This document shows, piece after piece, positions 12,001 through 23,940 of a stretch of 64,000 bases of DNA. This DNA comes from Vanilla planifolia (taxonomy: Eukaryota > Streptophyta > Magnoliopsida > Asparagales > Orchidaceae), in the NCBI GenBank assembly GCA_023846275.1, contig JAIUJO010000232.1, positions 305,619-369,618 of the forward strand, read 5' to 3'. Under the pieces are notes generated by a model. The model was not told the DNA's origin and ran no database searches. It was given only the letters and a program-made list of their open reading frames with translations. Position 1 is the stretch's first letter; the number at the start of each line of letters is the position of its first letter. The translations under genes and the position numbers were made by a program.

Positions 12001-14055
12001 ATAAAGTTATGGGATAACAACATTCCAATATACTAAATTGATTAAGCATAACATCTTTAATCATTGAATTAGGTTTGAATTGAAACATGTCATAAAGTGT
12101 GTTGATATCCAAGAAAATAAAAAATTTAAAATTATAAGAATTGAATATTTAATTTGATGGAGCTCATCAACCTCACTTGAATTACATGTGTTTCACATCG
12201 ATCAGGACTCATTTTGATTTAAAACAAACTACAAAACTAAATAAGTGTAAAACTTTTTTTCCTAAATTTTAATTAAATAGATATTAGAGCTAAAATTACA
12301 TTAGTTGTTGCATATAATATAACCAAATCAATGAAATGCAAATGTCACATAATAGGAGGAACAAAGTTATATAGTAAAATAACCTAATTAATTAAACTAA
12401 TGTAGGAAACAAACATCCTTATAAAAGATAAGGAAAGTAAATATTTGAAATATATAAAAATGAATATTAGATAGGATGGACTTTATTGAGGTCAGTATAA
12501 TGATGTTGGTTGTATCATAACTAGACCTTTTTTGGAATAACTGTGATTAATTAATGTAAACAAGAATAAATAATATTAAATTATTAGTTAATACTAAGTA
12601 AACACAAATTATAGTTGATTTTATATAAAATGAAGGTATGTAATAAAACAAATAAAAATAATATGAAAGTCACAACAGAGGCTAGTGTACAATAGAATTA
12701 CGACAAAATTAAAGAAAAAAATTTTATTAAATGTCGTAAATTATGCAAGAAAGTTGCATGCCACGATTACAAGTATATTAAGCATAATATCTTCAAAGGT
12801 CAATTCTATATTTATTAAAATGTCTTAGAAAGTCAGGGAATACTTTAAAAAATAACATACTTAAAATATTAAAATAAATATTTAATTAGATAGAGCTTGT
12901 TACGATTAGTGAAATGACTTATTCATTTTTATTAGATGTTTTTAGAATTAATTAAAATTATCAAAATAAACAATTATATATAATAATATATCATTATTTC
13001 AATAGTAAGTTTGTATGAATTAAAATTAAAATGATATAAGTTATTAGTGCATTACAAGTAAATCAAATGGTTCAAAATGTTATAACAGAGTAAAATTAAA
13101 GTTACATAACTCTATAAATAAATAAAAATGATACTTTTAAAAATATGACATAAATTGCTTGAAAAATTAACTTCGTAAGATTTTAAGGACATCAAGGGGA
13201 ACATCCATGATCATCAAATAAGGTATGAATCAAAAAATTCTTTATAAAGAGTTCTAAAATCTTAGAAAATAAAATATCTAAAAAATTTTAATATTGACTT
13301 GGATTGACCTCATGTAGAGGAGTTAAATGATGGTTGTTTCATTTTGATCTAACTTATTTAGTAATTAACATAAGTTTAAAAAATTTTAGAAAATTAGTAA
13401 AAAATTATTATTTTAATATTAAGTAAGCATATATTAAAGCTAAAATGATGTAAAATGAAGCAATGTAATATAATAGAACAAAAGCAACATAAAGGTCATA
13501 TTAGAGGAGGTTTATAGTTTCATAGAAATGTAACCAAATCGATAAAGAATTTCAAGGAATTGACACAAATTATATAAGAAAGACACATTCCATGACACTA
13601 AAGAGATAGAGTTCAATGTCCTTAATCTTCAAAACATATTTGAATAAAAATATCTATAATGTGTAACAAAAAAATTTAAAACTAACCTTTTTAATTATAT
13701 AAAAATTAATTTTTATGTGGATTGAGGTCAATTAGATTAGTTGAACCATTTTTTTGCACTCCAATAGACAACATTTTTAATTACAATGAATTACAAAAAT
13801 CAAGAAGCTTTAAAAATAATAAATGATTATTTTTAATTTTAAGGTACTATATATTAAAGATGGAATGTGATTAGTTGAAGCATTATAATACAACAAAATC
13901 ATGGTGATGCATAAGACATAAGATAAGAGGGTATCAGTTATGTAGTAATATAAAAAAAATCAATGTATAATATTTTGAAGAAATAAGCAAAATTTTATAG
14001 AAATTTTTTGTTGTCAAATACAAAGGAGATCAAGTGTAACATCCTCGAATGTGTC
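9040..14055 (+). repeat. Satellite array block 5, forward units (~12)
   Basis: Forward units resume at 'ataaattgtgtaaggaag' near 9053, with the next core near 9100. Further cores lie near 10341 ('gtaacatccatgac'), 10945 ('tacattcttcatc'), 11701 ('aacatctatgattg'), 12051 ('aacatctttaatc'), 13201 ('aacatccatgatc') and 14039 ('aacatcctcgaatg'). Several units are partial or contain indels, so spacing is less regular than in block 1. The block ends just after a core dyad, where the Ty3/gypsy fossil begins. Open frames at 11226-11408 and 11831-12112 (minus) are chance frames. Confidence 0.86.
9608..9621 (+). repeat. Short TA run
   Basis: About 14 bp of TA. Unlike the others it lies in the 'aaatatttaaaaatataaaa' part of the unit, not in the 'aaatatatattaaagct' part. 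Confidence 0.8.
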
Positions 14056-14440
14056 AATTGAGTTTTGTGGGTCAATGTGTGTTGGCTAATTGATTTGGTC
14101 AACATGTGAGGCATGCAAGCCAATGTATTCAACAACACAAGAGTTGATAGTGATCATACATTAGAAGATAATGATAAAAATAGTGGATAGTGGTTGGAAC
14201 AATCCAAACTCAAATTTGAGATCTTTTGGAGTCATCTTCAACAAAAATTTGCATCGACAGAATTATGAGACCAACAAAGAGATAAGAAGTACTAAATTTT
14301 AAGGTAGGAATATCAAAAAAGCTATCGATCATTCTTCAAATGATAGAAATGAAAAATAATGATGATAATAGAGACTAATGAGAATTAGATGGGTAATTTT
14401 TGCATAGCTTGAAGTCTAAACAAGACTAGTACATTTCAAA

Positions 14441-14656
14441 GTGGAGGATTTGCATGATTTGCTAGATGGTACTATGTCAACCTCCCCTGGTGCCTATGAG
14501 CTTAACTCTTTGGGTCTAGGGACTTCTTTGGCATCTTTAGGTTCAAGTAGTAAAACTCCTTTAAATTCCATGTACAATGAGAGTTTGATGGATATGCTAA
14601 CTTGCCAAAACTCATTGTTTTGTTTGATCATGAGTAAAAATTATTTATTCAACTAA
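14441..14656 (+). other. Unassigned open stretch inside the fossil insert
   Basis: Seventy-one codons, rich in Ser, Gly and Leu in the first two thirds ('LNSLGLGTSLASLGSSS'). Its base composition is clearly less AT-rich than the surrounding DNA, which suggests descent from coding sequence, on this strand or the other. I do not recognise a family. It lies 0.7 kb from the recognisable pol part of the fossil, on the opposite strand, so it may be a different inserted fragment. Not a functional gene by any evidence here. Confidence 0.3.
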
Positions 14657-15300
14657 GATTTTTTCTAGTTGGTCTCTCAACTCACTAGATAGGGCTAAAT
14701 ATATTTGTGGGACAAGTTCAGTAAATAATAATAAGCATCAAAAGGCTTATTAGATATTGTGTGTTAGTTCATATAATGTACAAGGCCTCAAATATTAAAG
14801 GCAATTTTTATTCCATAGTCTTTGGGAAAATTAAACATTTGTCCATTAATACTTAGTTTTTTCACAATTCTAAAATTGTCTAGCACTATATGCATGCAAT
14901 TTCCAAGCTATTCTTAGTAGGAATATTTTAGATCTTACATGGATCATCACATAATTACCTCTAGAAAATTATCTTGCTTGTCCATGAGCATTAATTAGTT
15001 GTTAATATATTCCATTTTTTAAATAATATGTTCAACATGTGTAAAAGACTCAGCAGTATCAAAAAAACATATTATGATAAGGGGTTCCAATTAATGAAAC
15101 TGTAATGATCATTTTCATAATTCAATTTCAAAACAATTCAAAGTCATTATTGGATTAGAAAATTCAACGAACGATTACAAATAATGCCATGTCGAAACAT
15201 GTTCCCTAATTAAGTTACGAAGGAGATTGTTTAAATTTTATTTTAGCACATTTTGTTGATGTTTTTAGGGAAGATAAGTTGATAAGAATTTAACTTTAAC
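14657..15300. other. Unassigned AT-rich sequence inside the fossil insert
   Basis: Not satellite and not recognisable as coding on either strand. It probably belongs to the decayed retroelement or to DNA carried with it. I see no repeat, promoter or RNA gene in it. Confidence 0.5.
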
Positions 15301-16045
15301 TAGCACTAATAGTGTTACTTAGTAATATGATAAATGTGATGGTTAGGTGATTGGAACTAAATCTAAAACTTTTTGAATATCTCTTAATGGTGACCATGTT
15401 TTTACAATGTTATCAGGGAACACATCTATAAATTTTTTTAATAATGGTTGGGCTATAGATGGTGGGTTTGGTATACTATTAAGGGCTTTTCTACTTGCTA
15501 GAAATGACATAAATTTACTATTGGCTATATCCTTTACAATCTTGGCTAACGAAATAACACTAAGTTTCCTTTCCTATTGTCTCTTTCTTTTAGAGTATTT
15601 TGGTTAGAAAGTTTCTTCAAGGGAGGTAACAGTATAATGTGAACTTCTTTTTTGCACATGGGAGTACACATATTGGCTCTTCTATTTAGGATGGCACCTC
15701 AAATGCATAAATGATTTGTTCTTAAGATTAGGCTACCTACTTGCAAGAAGACAACATAACACCATAATTTATCAAGATATTAACCAAGATTTAGAGGACC
15801 ACAGCTCCTTTGTGGTATGGAAATTGAGGTTTTATTAATCCAAGATATTGTGTATAGTTGAAAATGGTTTGTAACTATTAAATGTATTCCTTTGGCAGCA
15901 TCCTATGCTATTACACTTATGGGTACCACTACCTTTAACAATCTTACATGGTTGGTCTTTAATTATAATGAAGGTATGGAAGAGATTTGTTTGTTGTTGA
16001 TCATTAAATTGTCTAACTTTAGTGATGGTGCAACAAAATGACACC

Positions 16046-18225
16046 AATGATATTTATTTCAATTTGAGCTGACCTTTTTCTAATTTCGTTCAAGTTAACC
16101 TAGTAAATAAACATAAATATTAATAAATTATTTTTTAAATAACTTAATTTTATATAAAAGGTAAAATGAGACAAATTTGGGAAATATAATATGTCAAAAC
16201 AAAAGACTCATGAAGATCATATCAGAGGAGAATTAAAGATCCCTGAGAATATAACCCAATCTATGTCAAACATTTATGAAAAGAAAATAAATTATATAAA
16301 AAAATTATATTCAATGATATTATCAAGATTGAGTGTAACATTATTGATTAATAAGTCGTGCTCGATTAGAAATATGTCATAAATCAAGCTAAACTCTAAA
16401 AAATAATATATTAAAAATAATGAAAATTGAATAGTTTATTAGATGGAGCTTGTTTAGAAAATTCCAATGATGTTTGTGTGATATTGATTGGACCTCCTTT
16501 ATAATTCTTTAGAATAATAAAAATAAATATGCATAAATAATATTAAATTATGTTTTTACTATTAATTAAATATATGTAAATTTCAAAATGAGAATAATTT
16601 AAAAAATAAATATAAATAAATAAACATAATGTAAAGGTCACCCAAGAGTAGAATAAAAGTTTGATGGTAATAAAACAAATGCTAATTAAATATTTGAAGA
16701 AATGATATAATTTTTGTAGAAACTTTTCTTTACATGATGTTGTGGAGATCTACTATAGTCTCTATAATTATCAAATTTGGCACAAATTGAGGTTCTTAAA
16801 AATGCATTCCTAAACTTCAAAAAATAAAATATTTAAAAATATCTAATTAATTATTTAATTTGATAGAGCTCATCCAAGGAGTGCTGACAATGTTTATTTC
16901 TTCTCTACTTATTCTCATTTATGATTAATATAAATTACCAAAGTAAAAAAGGATAAATAAATAAATATAGACATATTATAAAGTTAAAATGAGATAAATA
17001 TAATAAAATAAATATGGCTAAATCATAGCAAAGAAAAGGTCACACTAGAGGACAATTCAAGTTTTGTTCTTGTATAACAAAATAAAGAAAAATAGTTAAA
17101 AATGAGATAAATTATGTGGGAATGTAACATTCTAAGAAGATGATGAGATTGTATGTAACATTCTCTATCATCAAACCAGACAAAAACTAAATTTTCTTAT
17201 AAAGCATGCAATAAACAAAGATAATAAATATTTTTAATATATAAAAGATATATATTTAATTAATAGAGGTAATCAAGATGTCTTTGATGTAATTTATTTC
17301 ATCTTTATCACACCTCATTTGGATCTATTACTAATTACAAAAAGAAATTAAAAAATAATCGCTATTTTAATAAGTAGTAAATATAGTTAAAGTTGAAATT
17401 TGATAATTGAAACCAATGTAATATACCCAAATCAAATTGATATAATGGCTACATAAGAGGAGAGCTATAGTTTAACAATAATATATAAAAATAAAGGAAA
17501 AAAGGTTTAAGAAATGAGATAAAGTATATGGCAAGGTTGCATACAAAGATACTAAGCACGTTGAGTGGAACAATGTCAATTAAAAAATTATGTGCAATTT
17601 GAAATGATTTGCAAACCATGGCAAAATCATAAAATTAAAATATAAAAAGAAGTATTGAATTAGATAAGTCTCATGAAGAAAAGTCCAACAACATTTATTT
17701 TTCCTTGATTAGTTCTTTTTTAGAATTATTAAAAATTAATAAACTAAATAAGAATAATAAAAAATGGTTTATTTAACTTATTTTAAGTAAATATACATTA
17801 AAACTAAAATGTTGTTAGTTGAAGCAATAAAAACTAATCATATAATAGTGATGTAAAACTAAATCAAAAGAAGATTACACTTACTAACTAATATAACCAT
17901 ATCAAAGCAAAAAGTTTGATTCAAAGAACAAATTGAATGGTTAAGATGCCTACCAAGATTCTAAGAAGATGGAGTATGATGTCCAAAATTATCAAATTTC
18001 TAAGAATGAAAGCAATTATTAAAGATTCTAAAATTTTAGAAAAACATATTTCAAAAATAAATTTAATATTTAATAAGAGAAAGCTCATTAAAATGAGCCT
18101 AGTAACATTTGATTCATCAACGATCAAACCTCATTCAGAATAACTATGAACTACATAATTATATAAGCATAATTCATAACAAATTATTATTTTAATTTTA
18201 ATTGAGCATATGTTAGAGCTAAAAA
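16046..18225 (+). repeat. Satellite array block 6, forward units (~5)
   Basis: The satellite resumes at 'ccaatgatatttatttcaat' near 16048, about 115 bp further along the unit than where it stopped at 14055. Cores lie near 16338 ('gtaacattattgatt'), 16757 ('tatagtctctataatt'), 17160 ('acattctctatcatc') and 17565 ('aacaatgtcaatt'), so spacing is 400-420 bp. The last 740 bp form the left arm of an inverted duplication. Open frames at 16191-16382 and 17937-18143 are chance frames. Confidence 0.87.
17480..18215 (+). repeat. Left arm of ~730-bp near-spacerless palindrome
   Basis: Reverse complement of 18240-18955. Matching landmarks include 'attatataagcataat' near 18157 against 'tacgcttacataatt' near 18259, the 'agagaaagctcatt' box near 18077 against 'tgctttctcttatt' near 18337, and 'aatgttgttggac' near 18727 against its complement near 17680. 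By eye identity is about 80-85% with several indels, still above the background between units. The axis lies near 18225, inside the AT-only part of the unit. Confidence 0.83.
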
Positions 18226-18955
18226 TTAAAATAATAATTTTTTGTTATTTACGCTTACATAATTAAGTAGCTTATAGTTATTCCAAATGAGATCTTGTCA
18301 TAATGAGTCAAATGCCATTAGACTCATTCTGATGTGCTTTCTCTTATTAAATATTCATTTTTTTTAAAAATATGGTTTTCTTAAATTTTGGCATCTTTAG
18401 TAATTGCTTTCATTCTTAACAAATTTCACAATTATGGACATCATACTTGAACTTCTTAGTATCTTGGAAAGCATCTTACCTGTACAATTTATTACTTTTG
18501 ATCAAAAAATTTTCTTTGATATGGTTATATTAGCTTCTAACTCTAATTATCCTCAAAGTGATTTCTATATCATTATGATTAGTTTATTTTTTATTGTTTC
18601 AATTAACAACATTTTTTTAATGTATATTTACTTAAAAAAATTAATATCCTATTTTAATTTATGAATTTTTACTTTGTTATTTTTTAATAATTTTAAAAGA
18701 GTTCTAATCAAGAATAAACAAATATTGTTGGACTTTTCTTCATAAGCTTTATCTAATTGAATATTTGTTTTTGTAATTTTAATTTTATGATTTTGGCATG
18801 AAATACAAATCATTTTAAATTGCAACTAATTTTGTGATTGAGCTTGTTCTACTTGATGTTCTCAATATCTTGGTTTGGAACTTTACCATAATTTTTCTCA
18901 TTTTTTTAAACTTTTTTTCTTTTTCTTTTTATAAATTATTTGATATTACTATGTG
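18225..18955 (-). repeat. Satellite block 7, reverse units (~1.7); right arm of palindrome
   Basis: Reverse-orientation satellite, essentially all of which pairs with 17480-18215. The spacer is only about 25 bp of A/T, so the whole 17.48-18.96 kb segment can fold into one long hairpin. The open frame at 18404-18664 is the mirror of a minus-strand frame at 17921-18127 in the other arm. That likeness reflects the duplicated DNA and is not evidence of a protein. Confidence 0.83.
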
Positions 18956-21900
18956 TAAGAAAATTAAATAAACATAAATAAAAAAATATTATTCTAATAT
19001 TAAGTGATGTAATATAGCTCAATGAGATAAAATGAATAAATTTAATATTAAAAAACAAAAATGATGTCTACATGATATTTGAGAAAATTAGAGTATGATA
19101 GTAATATAATAAAAGAAAAGAAAAAATTCAAAGATATAAGATCAGTTGCAAGAGCAATTTGCATTTCATGATACTGAAAAGATTTGTTGTAAAATCCTTA
19201 ATATTCAAATATAGAAAGAATTAAATTTTCTAATAAATGATACAAAAAGTGTCGAAAATAAAATATTTGAAAACATTAAAAAATATTTAATTTGATAAAG
19301 CTTAGTGTGACTAGCCCAACGTTATTTATTTCATCTTCATTGAATCTTGATTAGAATTATAATGACATTTGAAAAAAATATAAATAACAAAAACTCATTA
19401 TTTTAATATTAAATTAATTTATATTAAAGATGAAAGGTGAAAAATTGAAGCATTGCAATATAATTAAAACAATGTGTTGTAAGGGTCACGTAATTTGGGA
19501 GTTATAATTTCATAGTAATATAACTTAATTAAAGCAATAAAAACTTAAAAAATGGTATCAGTGATATAATAATGTTTTATTTAAAGATGTTAAGGAGATT
19601 AAGCATAACATCACTGATTGTAAAATCAAGAATGAATCAAAAAATATCAGTAAAATGTCTCAAAAACATGTAAAAACCAAAGAAACAAAATATTTAACAA
19701 CCTAAAAGTAAATATTTAACTAGAATAGCTCATCATGATGAGTATAACGACATTTATTTCATCTCAATTTGTGCTCATTTGGAACTACTATTGATCATAA
19801 AAAAATAAGTGTAAATAGCAATAAATTATTATTTTAATATTAAGTAAAAATTCATTGGAGCAAAATTAAGGTAAATTTGGTAAAGATAACATGAGAAAAC
19901 AAAAGCAATTTAAAGGTCACAAGAAAGAGATTAATACTTATGTTGTAATATAGCCAAGTAAAAAATATTAAAGAAATGAGATAAATTATACAAGAACATT
20001 GCATTTTAGGATACTATGGAGGTTGAGTATAACATTCTTGATCATCAAATCATGTAAAAATCAAAATACCTTCTAAAGAGTGCTAAAATCTTAAAAAAAT
20101 AATAATTAAATGATAAAAAATGAATATTTTATTTTATGGTCTGCATCAAGATGAGTGCAATGAAAAATTTTTCTTCTTTATTGCACTTCATTAACAGTTA
20201 TTATTAATTTCCAATGTAAATAAACAAAAAAAATGTTAAATTATTATTTTAATATTAACATGATATTTACTGAAGGTAAGATGTTCTACATTTACGTAAT
20301 GTAACACAGGAAAAATCAAACTAATGTAAACGTAACACAAGTGAAGATTTATAGTTATCAAAAAAATCAAAGTGAAATATTTCAAGAAATTAGATAAATT
20401 ACACTTAAAAAGAGAATTTCACTATTTTAGGAAGATCGAGTGTAGCTCCCTTAATTAATAAATTAGGTACAAATCAATAACTATCATAAATCATACCAAA
20501 TCTCTAAAACATATAAAATTTAAAAATATTGAAACAAATATTTAATTAAGAAGAGCTCATCATTTTGAATTATTACGAATTATTCTATTAAATAAGCATA
20601 AATAATAATAAATTATTTTATGAATATTAATTGGATATATATTAGAATAAAAATAGGAAAAATGAAGTTTTATAATGTAACAAAATAAAATGAGTAGAAA
20701 GATCATATAAGAGGAGATCTAGAGTACATAGAAATATATCCAACTCAAAGTTAGAAATTTGAAGAAATAAGATAAATTGTATAGTAAATTTGCATCCACG
20801 ATAATAAGGAGAGTAAGTATGACATTCTCGAATGTCAAATTGTGTATGAATAGAAATGATTTATAAAGTGTGTTAGAATTATTAAAAACAAAATATTTAA
20901 GATTAGAATGATGAATTTTTTAAACTTTATTGAGTATGTCAAGATGAGTCCAATGACAATCATATGTCAAGGTGAATTATTATTTTAATCTCTGCTAAAT
21001 TTATATTAAAACTAATATAAGATAAATTAAAATACTATAATTTAATGTAATCAAAGGGAAGTAATGGTCCCATGTAGGAATATTTATAATAAGATAGTAA
21101 CACAACTAAATCAAAGTAAAAAATTTTGATCAAATGGCAAAAATGTATGGTAATGTTGCATTCTAAGATACTTAAAAGGTTATATAGAATATTATCATAA
21201 AATATGTCAAAATATAAAAAAATTAACTATATTAAACCAAATATTCAATTAGATAGAACTCAATATTACATGTCTAATGTTGTTCATTTTTATTTCTATC
21301 ACACATTTTTTAATGAGATACATTTTGGTAATACAATTAATGAAATCACAGTGATGTAAAGGACACACGAGCAAAAATTTGGAGTTACATAGAATTTAAA
21401 AAAAATGAAATTGAAAAAAAAAGAAAATGGAATAAATTACACATGGTTACATTCCATGATATTATAGACATGGAGGGTAACATCCTTAATTATGAAATTA
21501 GGTGCAAATGAAAATAACTAGTAATAATTGCCAAAATTTTGAAATAAAATTAAAAAATTAATATTAAATTACCATTAGCTTATTAAGATCATTTTAATGT
21601 CATAAGTTTCACCTCTATCATAGTTTCTTTCAAATTACTATGAATTACAATACTAAACAACAATAGATAAGAAGATATTATTGTCTTAATATTTAATAAA
21701 TAAATATTAATCATAAAATGATATAAATTGAAGTAATATAACTAAAAAAATGTAAAGGCAATAAGATTAAAGAATTAGAGTTACATATTACAGCAAAAAA
21801 ATCACAGAAGAAAATTTTAAGAAAATGAGATACATTATATGATAAAGTTCATTCCAAGATATTAAGTTTTTTCAATGCAGCATCATTCACCAGCAAAGTA

Positions 21901-22350
21901 GGTAACGTTGCTAGTAAAGTTGGCCAAGACAATAAAAAATTAGATAGTTTTAAAAAATTTAAAAATAAAATTTTATTTATGTATGCCTCACTAAGATGAG
22001 TGAAACAAAGACTATTTTCAACCCCATCAAACGAAATCTAGAGATATAACAAATTACAAGATTAAATAATTATAAATATCACTAAATCACTATTTTAATA
22101 TTAACTTTATATATATTAAAAATAAAACGAGATAGATTAAAGAAATATGTATATTGTGCTTCAAATCAAGTAAATTAAAGCAATTAGTTATAATTAAATT
22201 AAAGCAATGTAATGATCACATAAGAGGAGAATAAAAGCCTCATAGCAATATAACCAAATCATAGCAAAAAAATTTAAAATAAGTATATAAATTTAAATGG
22301 AGAGTTACATAGCAAGATATTAAGGAGGTCAAATGTAAATTCCTTAATGA
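18955..22350 (+). repeat. Satellite array block 8, forward units (~8)
   Basis: Forward units restart at 'aataaacataaataaa' near 18968. Cores lie near 19190 ('taaaatccttaatattc'), 19608 ('aacatcactgattg'), 20030 ('aacattcttgatcatc'), 20445 ('gtagctcccttaatt'), 20820 ('gacattctcgaatg'), 21478 ('aacatccttaatt') and 21880 ('gcagcatcattcacc'). The first four spacings are close to 415 bp. The block stops at 'gtaaattccttaatg' near 22336, directly after a core dyad, where the second insert begins. No gene is seen. Confidence 0.88.
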
Positions 22351-22399
22351 TTTTTTTACTACTAAATTTCCTAACAAACTATATCTAAGGTCATTATTA

Positions 22400-22870
22400 T
22401 TAATATCCATTAAGATTATTACTATTTTTGTCCCAATGTCCTTTTTGAGGTAATCCCAGAGCAACTATAATATTTTGGGTTACATGCAAAAATAGAAATC
22501 CTTTATCAAATTCATAGATATTACATACATGAAATGGCAAGGTCAATGAAGCCTTTTTAGCAAAATCATTTTGAAAGAAAGTCCAACACCTTATATCCAC
22601 TATTAACAAGAAAATGACTAAAAAAAGACAACTTGTTTAAGGTTATTTCCTTTCAAAAAGGAATTTTGTCCAAACAACATAGAAATGAGAAAGTAGATAT
22701 TGAGATAATAAACATGTATCTAAAACTAAAAAAACTAGAGGATGTGATAGAAACATGAGCAATCTCCTTATTTGCAAAAAAAGTAAGAACTAAAAGCCAA
22801 CCCTCAAGACTTAAAGGAATATGAATTCCACACCAAAGAGATACATGCCTCTTTGTGAACAAATTGGACC
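22400..22870 (-). pseudogene. Coding-like relic A, family unknown
   Basis: On the minus strand two open stretches of about 70 codons (22653-22862 and 22400-22609) follow each other in different frames, with a third overlapping one (22240-22464) running into the satellite. The first contains a hydrophobic, Trp-containing run ('SLWCGIHIPLSLEGWLLVLT'). The second contains 'FFQNDFAKKASLTLPFHV'. The composition suggests former coding DNA, but I recognise no domain. The last part of the second stretch is echoed about 1.1 kb away in relic B. Broken; could be from a mobile element. Confidence 0.4.
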
Positions 22871-23400
22871 AAAAATTTTTTGGGACAATATCTCTTTAGA
22901 TATTAGAATGAAGAACAAGTGCAAAGAACACTAAGTAGAAAGTAAGGATTGCTACTAGTTAACATGGTTATTACAATCAAGTTCTCTTCATAACATTTTT
23001 CCAAAAACTAGTGTCATAACACAAGAAAGGCAAAACCACAAAAGATACCTTTTCACATGTTACATATGTGACATTTAAACTCATACAACCTCATTTTATT
23101 CAATTAAGGCAATTAGTTTGTCCAATGCCACGTGTTTCGACGAGCTCAAGCTTTTGATCCTATGATCCTTCCACTCTACTTTCCATATTATAAAATTTTG
23201 GGGAGCCTTTTATATCTCATCAATCTACAAAATTTAGGGATCATAGTATATTATATGGATAATTATTTTGAAGATACCAAAAATTTATTTTGTAATCTCC
23301 ATACTTGATTATTTTCAAGTTTATATTATGATTAAAAAATGCTTTGCAACTTTAAGAGTATCACTTGCATTCCTAAGAGAGGCACACAAATGATTTTTTT

Positions 23401-23940
23401 GAAAATATATTCCTTGACATAAGTTTCTGCTCCAATTTCCTCACAAAGGTGCTTGTCACTTTCGAAAAGGAAATTATCAACTTCACTAGCAAAAGCATGA
23501 CCTTTCATTGACTATATTTGTTCTTGAGGGTGTTCTAGATACTCAATTGTGTTATCTTGTTCATTGAATAGTCCCTCTTCTAGGAATATTGGAGTGACTA
23601 AGGTTTCATTTATTTCTTCTCCAGAATTCAATAGATTTATGCTCTAAGGGCAAGATCGTATGGCGAAGTTAATGAAGCCATATTTAACAAAATAATTTTG
23701 AAAGCAAGTCAAAAGGAATGTGTTAGTCTTCTTGAATATCACAAAAAATTTGATATCCTGCATTGTATTTGTAATAATAATCCTTGAAGAAAATTCATTC
23801 CAAAAAGTTTATGAACATTAAGTTCTTTAATGAGAACCTTGCTGTCTTTCCATGATGATAAGTCCAAGCTTGCAAAAACAAATTGAAAGCCCTTTTTATG
23901 GAGGCATTATGAACTCCCAATACTTTTAAGATCGCTTTTT
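23401..23940 (-). pseudogene. Coding-like relic B, family unknown
   Basis: Two minus-strand stretches look like old coding sequence. One is 23727-23938, about 70 codons, with 'AFNLFLQAWTYHHGKTARFS'. The other is 23401-23640, 80 codons, rich in Glu and Asp, with 'NEQDNTIEYLEHPQE' and 'GHAFASEVDNFLFESDKHLC'. Each is nearly open and lies in a different frame, so the source gene is decayed. Between them, 23650-23715 resembles 22535-22600 in relic A. Order and shared strand suggest relics A and B come from one source or a duplicated one. I cannot assign a function. Confidence 0.45.

Larger units (their letters stand above)
14056..16046 (-). mobile_element. Ty3/gypsy LTR-retrotransposon fossil, internal pol fragment
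   Basis: A non-satellite insert of about 2 kb. On the minus strand, 15840-16045 resembles the protease region of plant Ty3/gypsy pol, including the 'LFHT' start of that block. Further along at about 15345-15520 lies the conserved linker into reverse transcriptase ('LLKKF', 'DVFPDN', 'PLRDIQ', 'LDLVP'). The order protease, linker, RT start is correct for the family. Beyond about 15300 I cannot recognise RT, RNase H or integrase, and I see no LTRs or target-site duplication. It is an old, incomplete fossil with many breaks. Subfamily (chromovirus or other) is not resolved. About 115 bp of satellite unit is missing across the insert. Confidence 0.75.

Noticed and set aside
11831-12112. The longest open frame, 93 codons, minus strand
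   Set aside because: Lies entirely in satellite, has no recognisable domain, and its length is within chance for this amount of sequence.
15407-15607. Plus-strand 66-codon open frame as a gene
   Set aside because: It is the antisense shadow of the conserved minus-strand retroelement block.
17921-18664. Hydrophobic open frames on opposite strands (17921-18127 minus, 18404-18664 plus) resembling two membrane proteins
   Set aside because: They are mirror images from the palindrome arms. T-rich satellite strands translate to Phe, Leu and Ile by composition alone.
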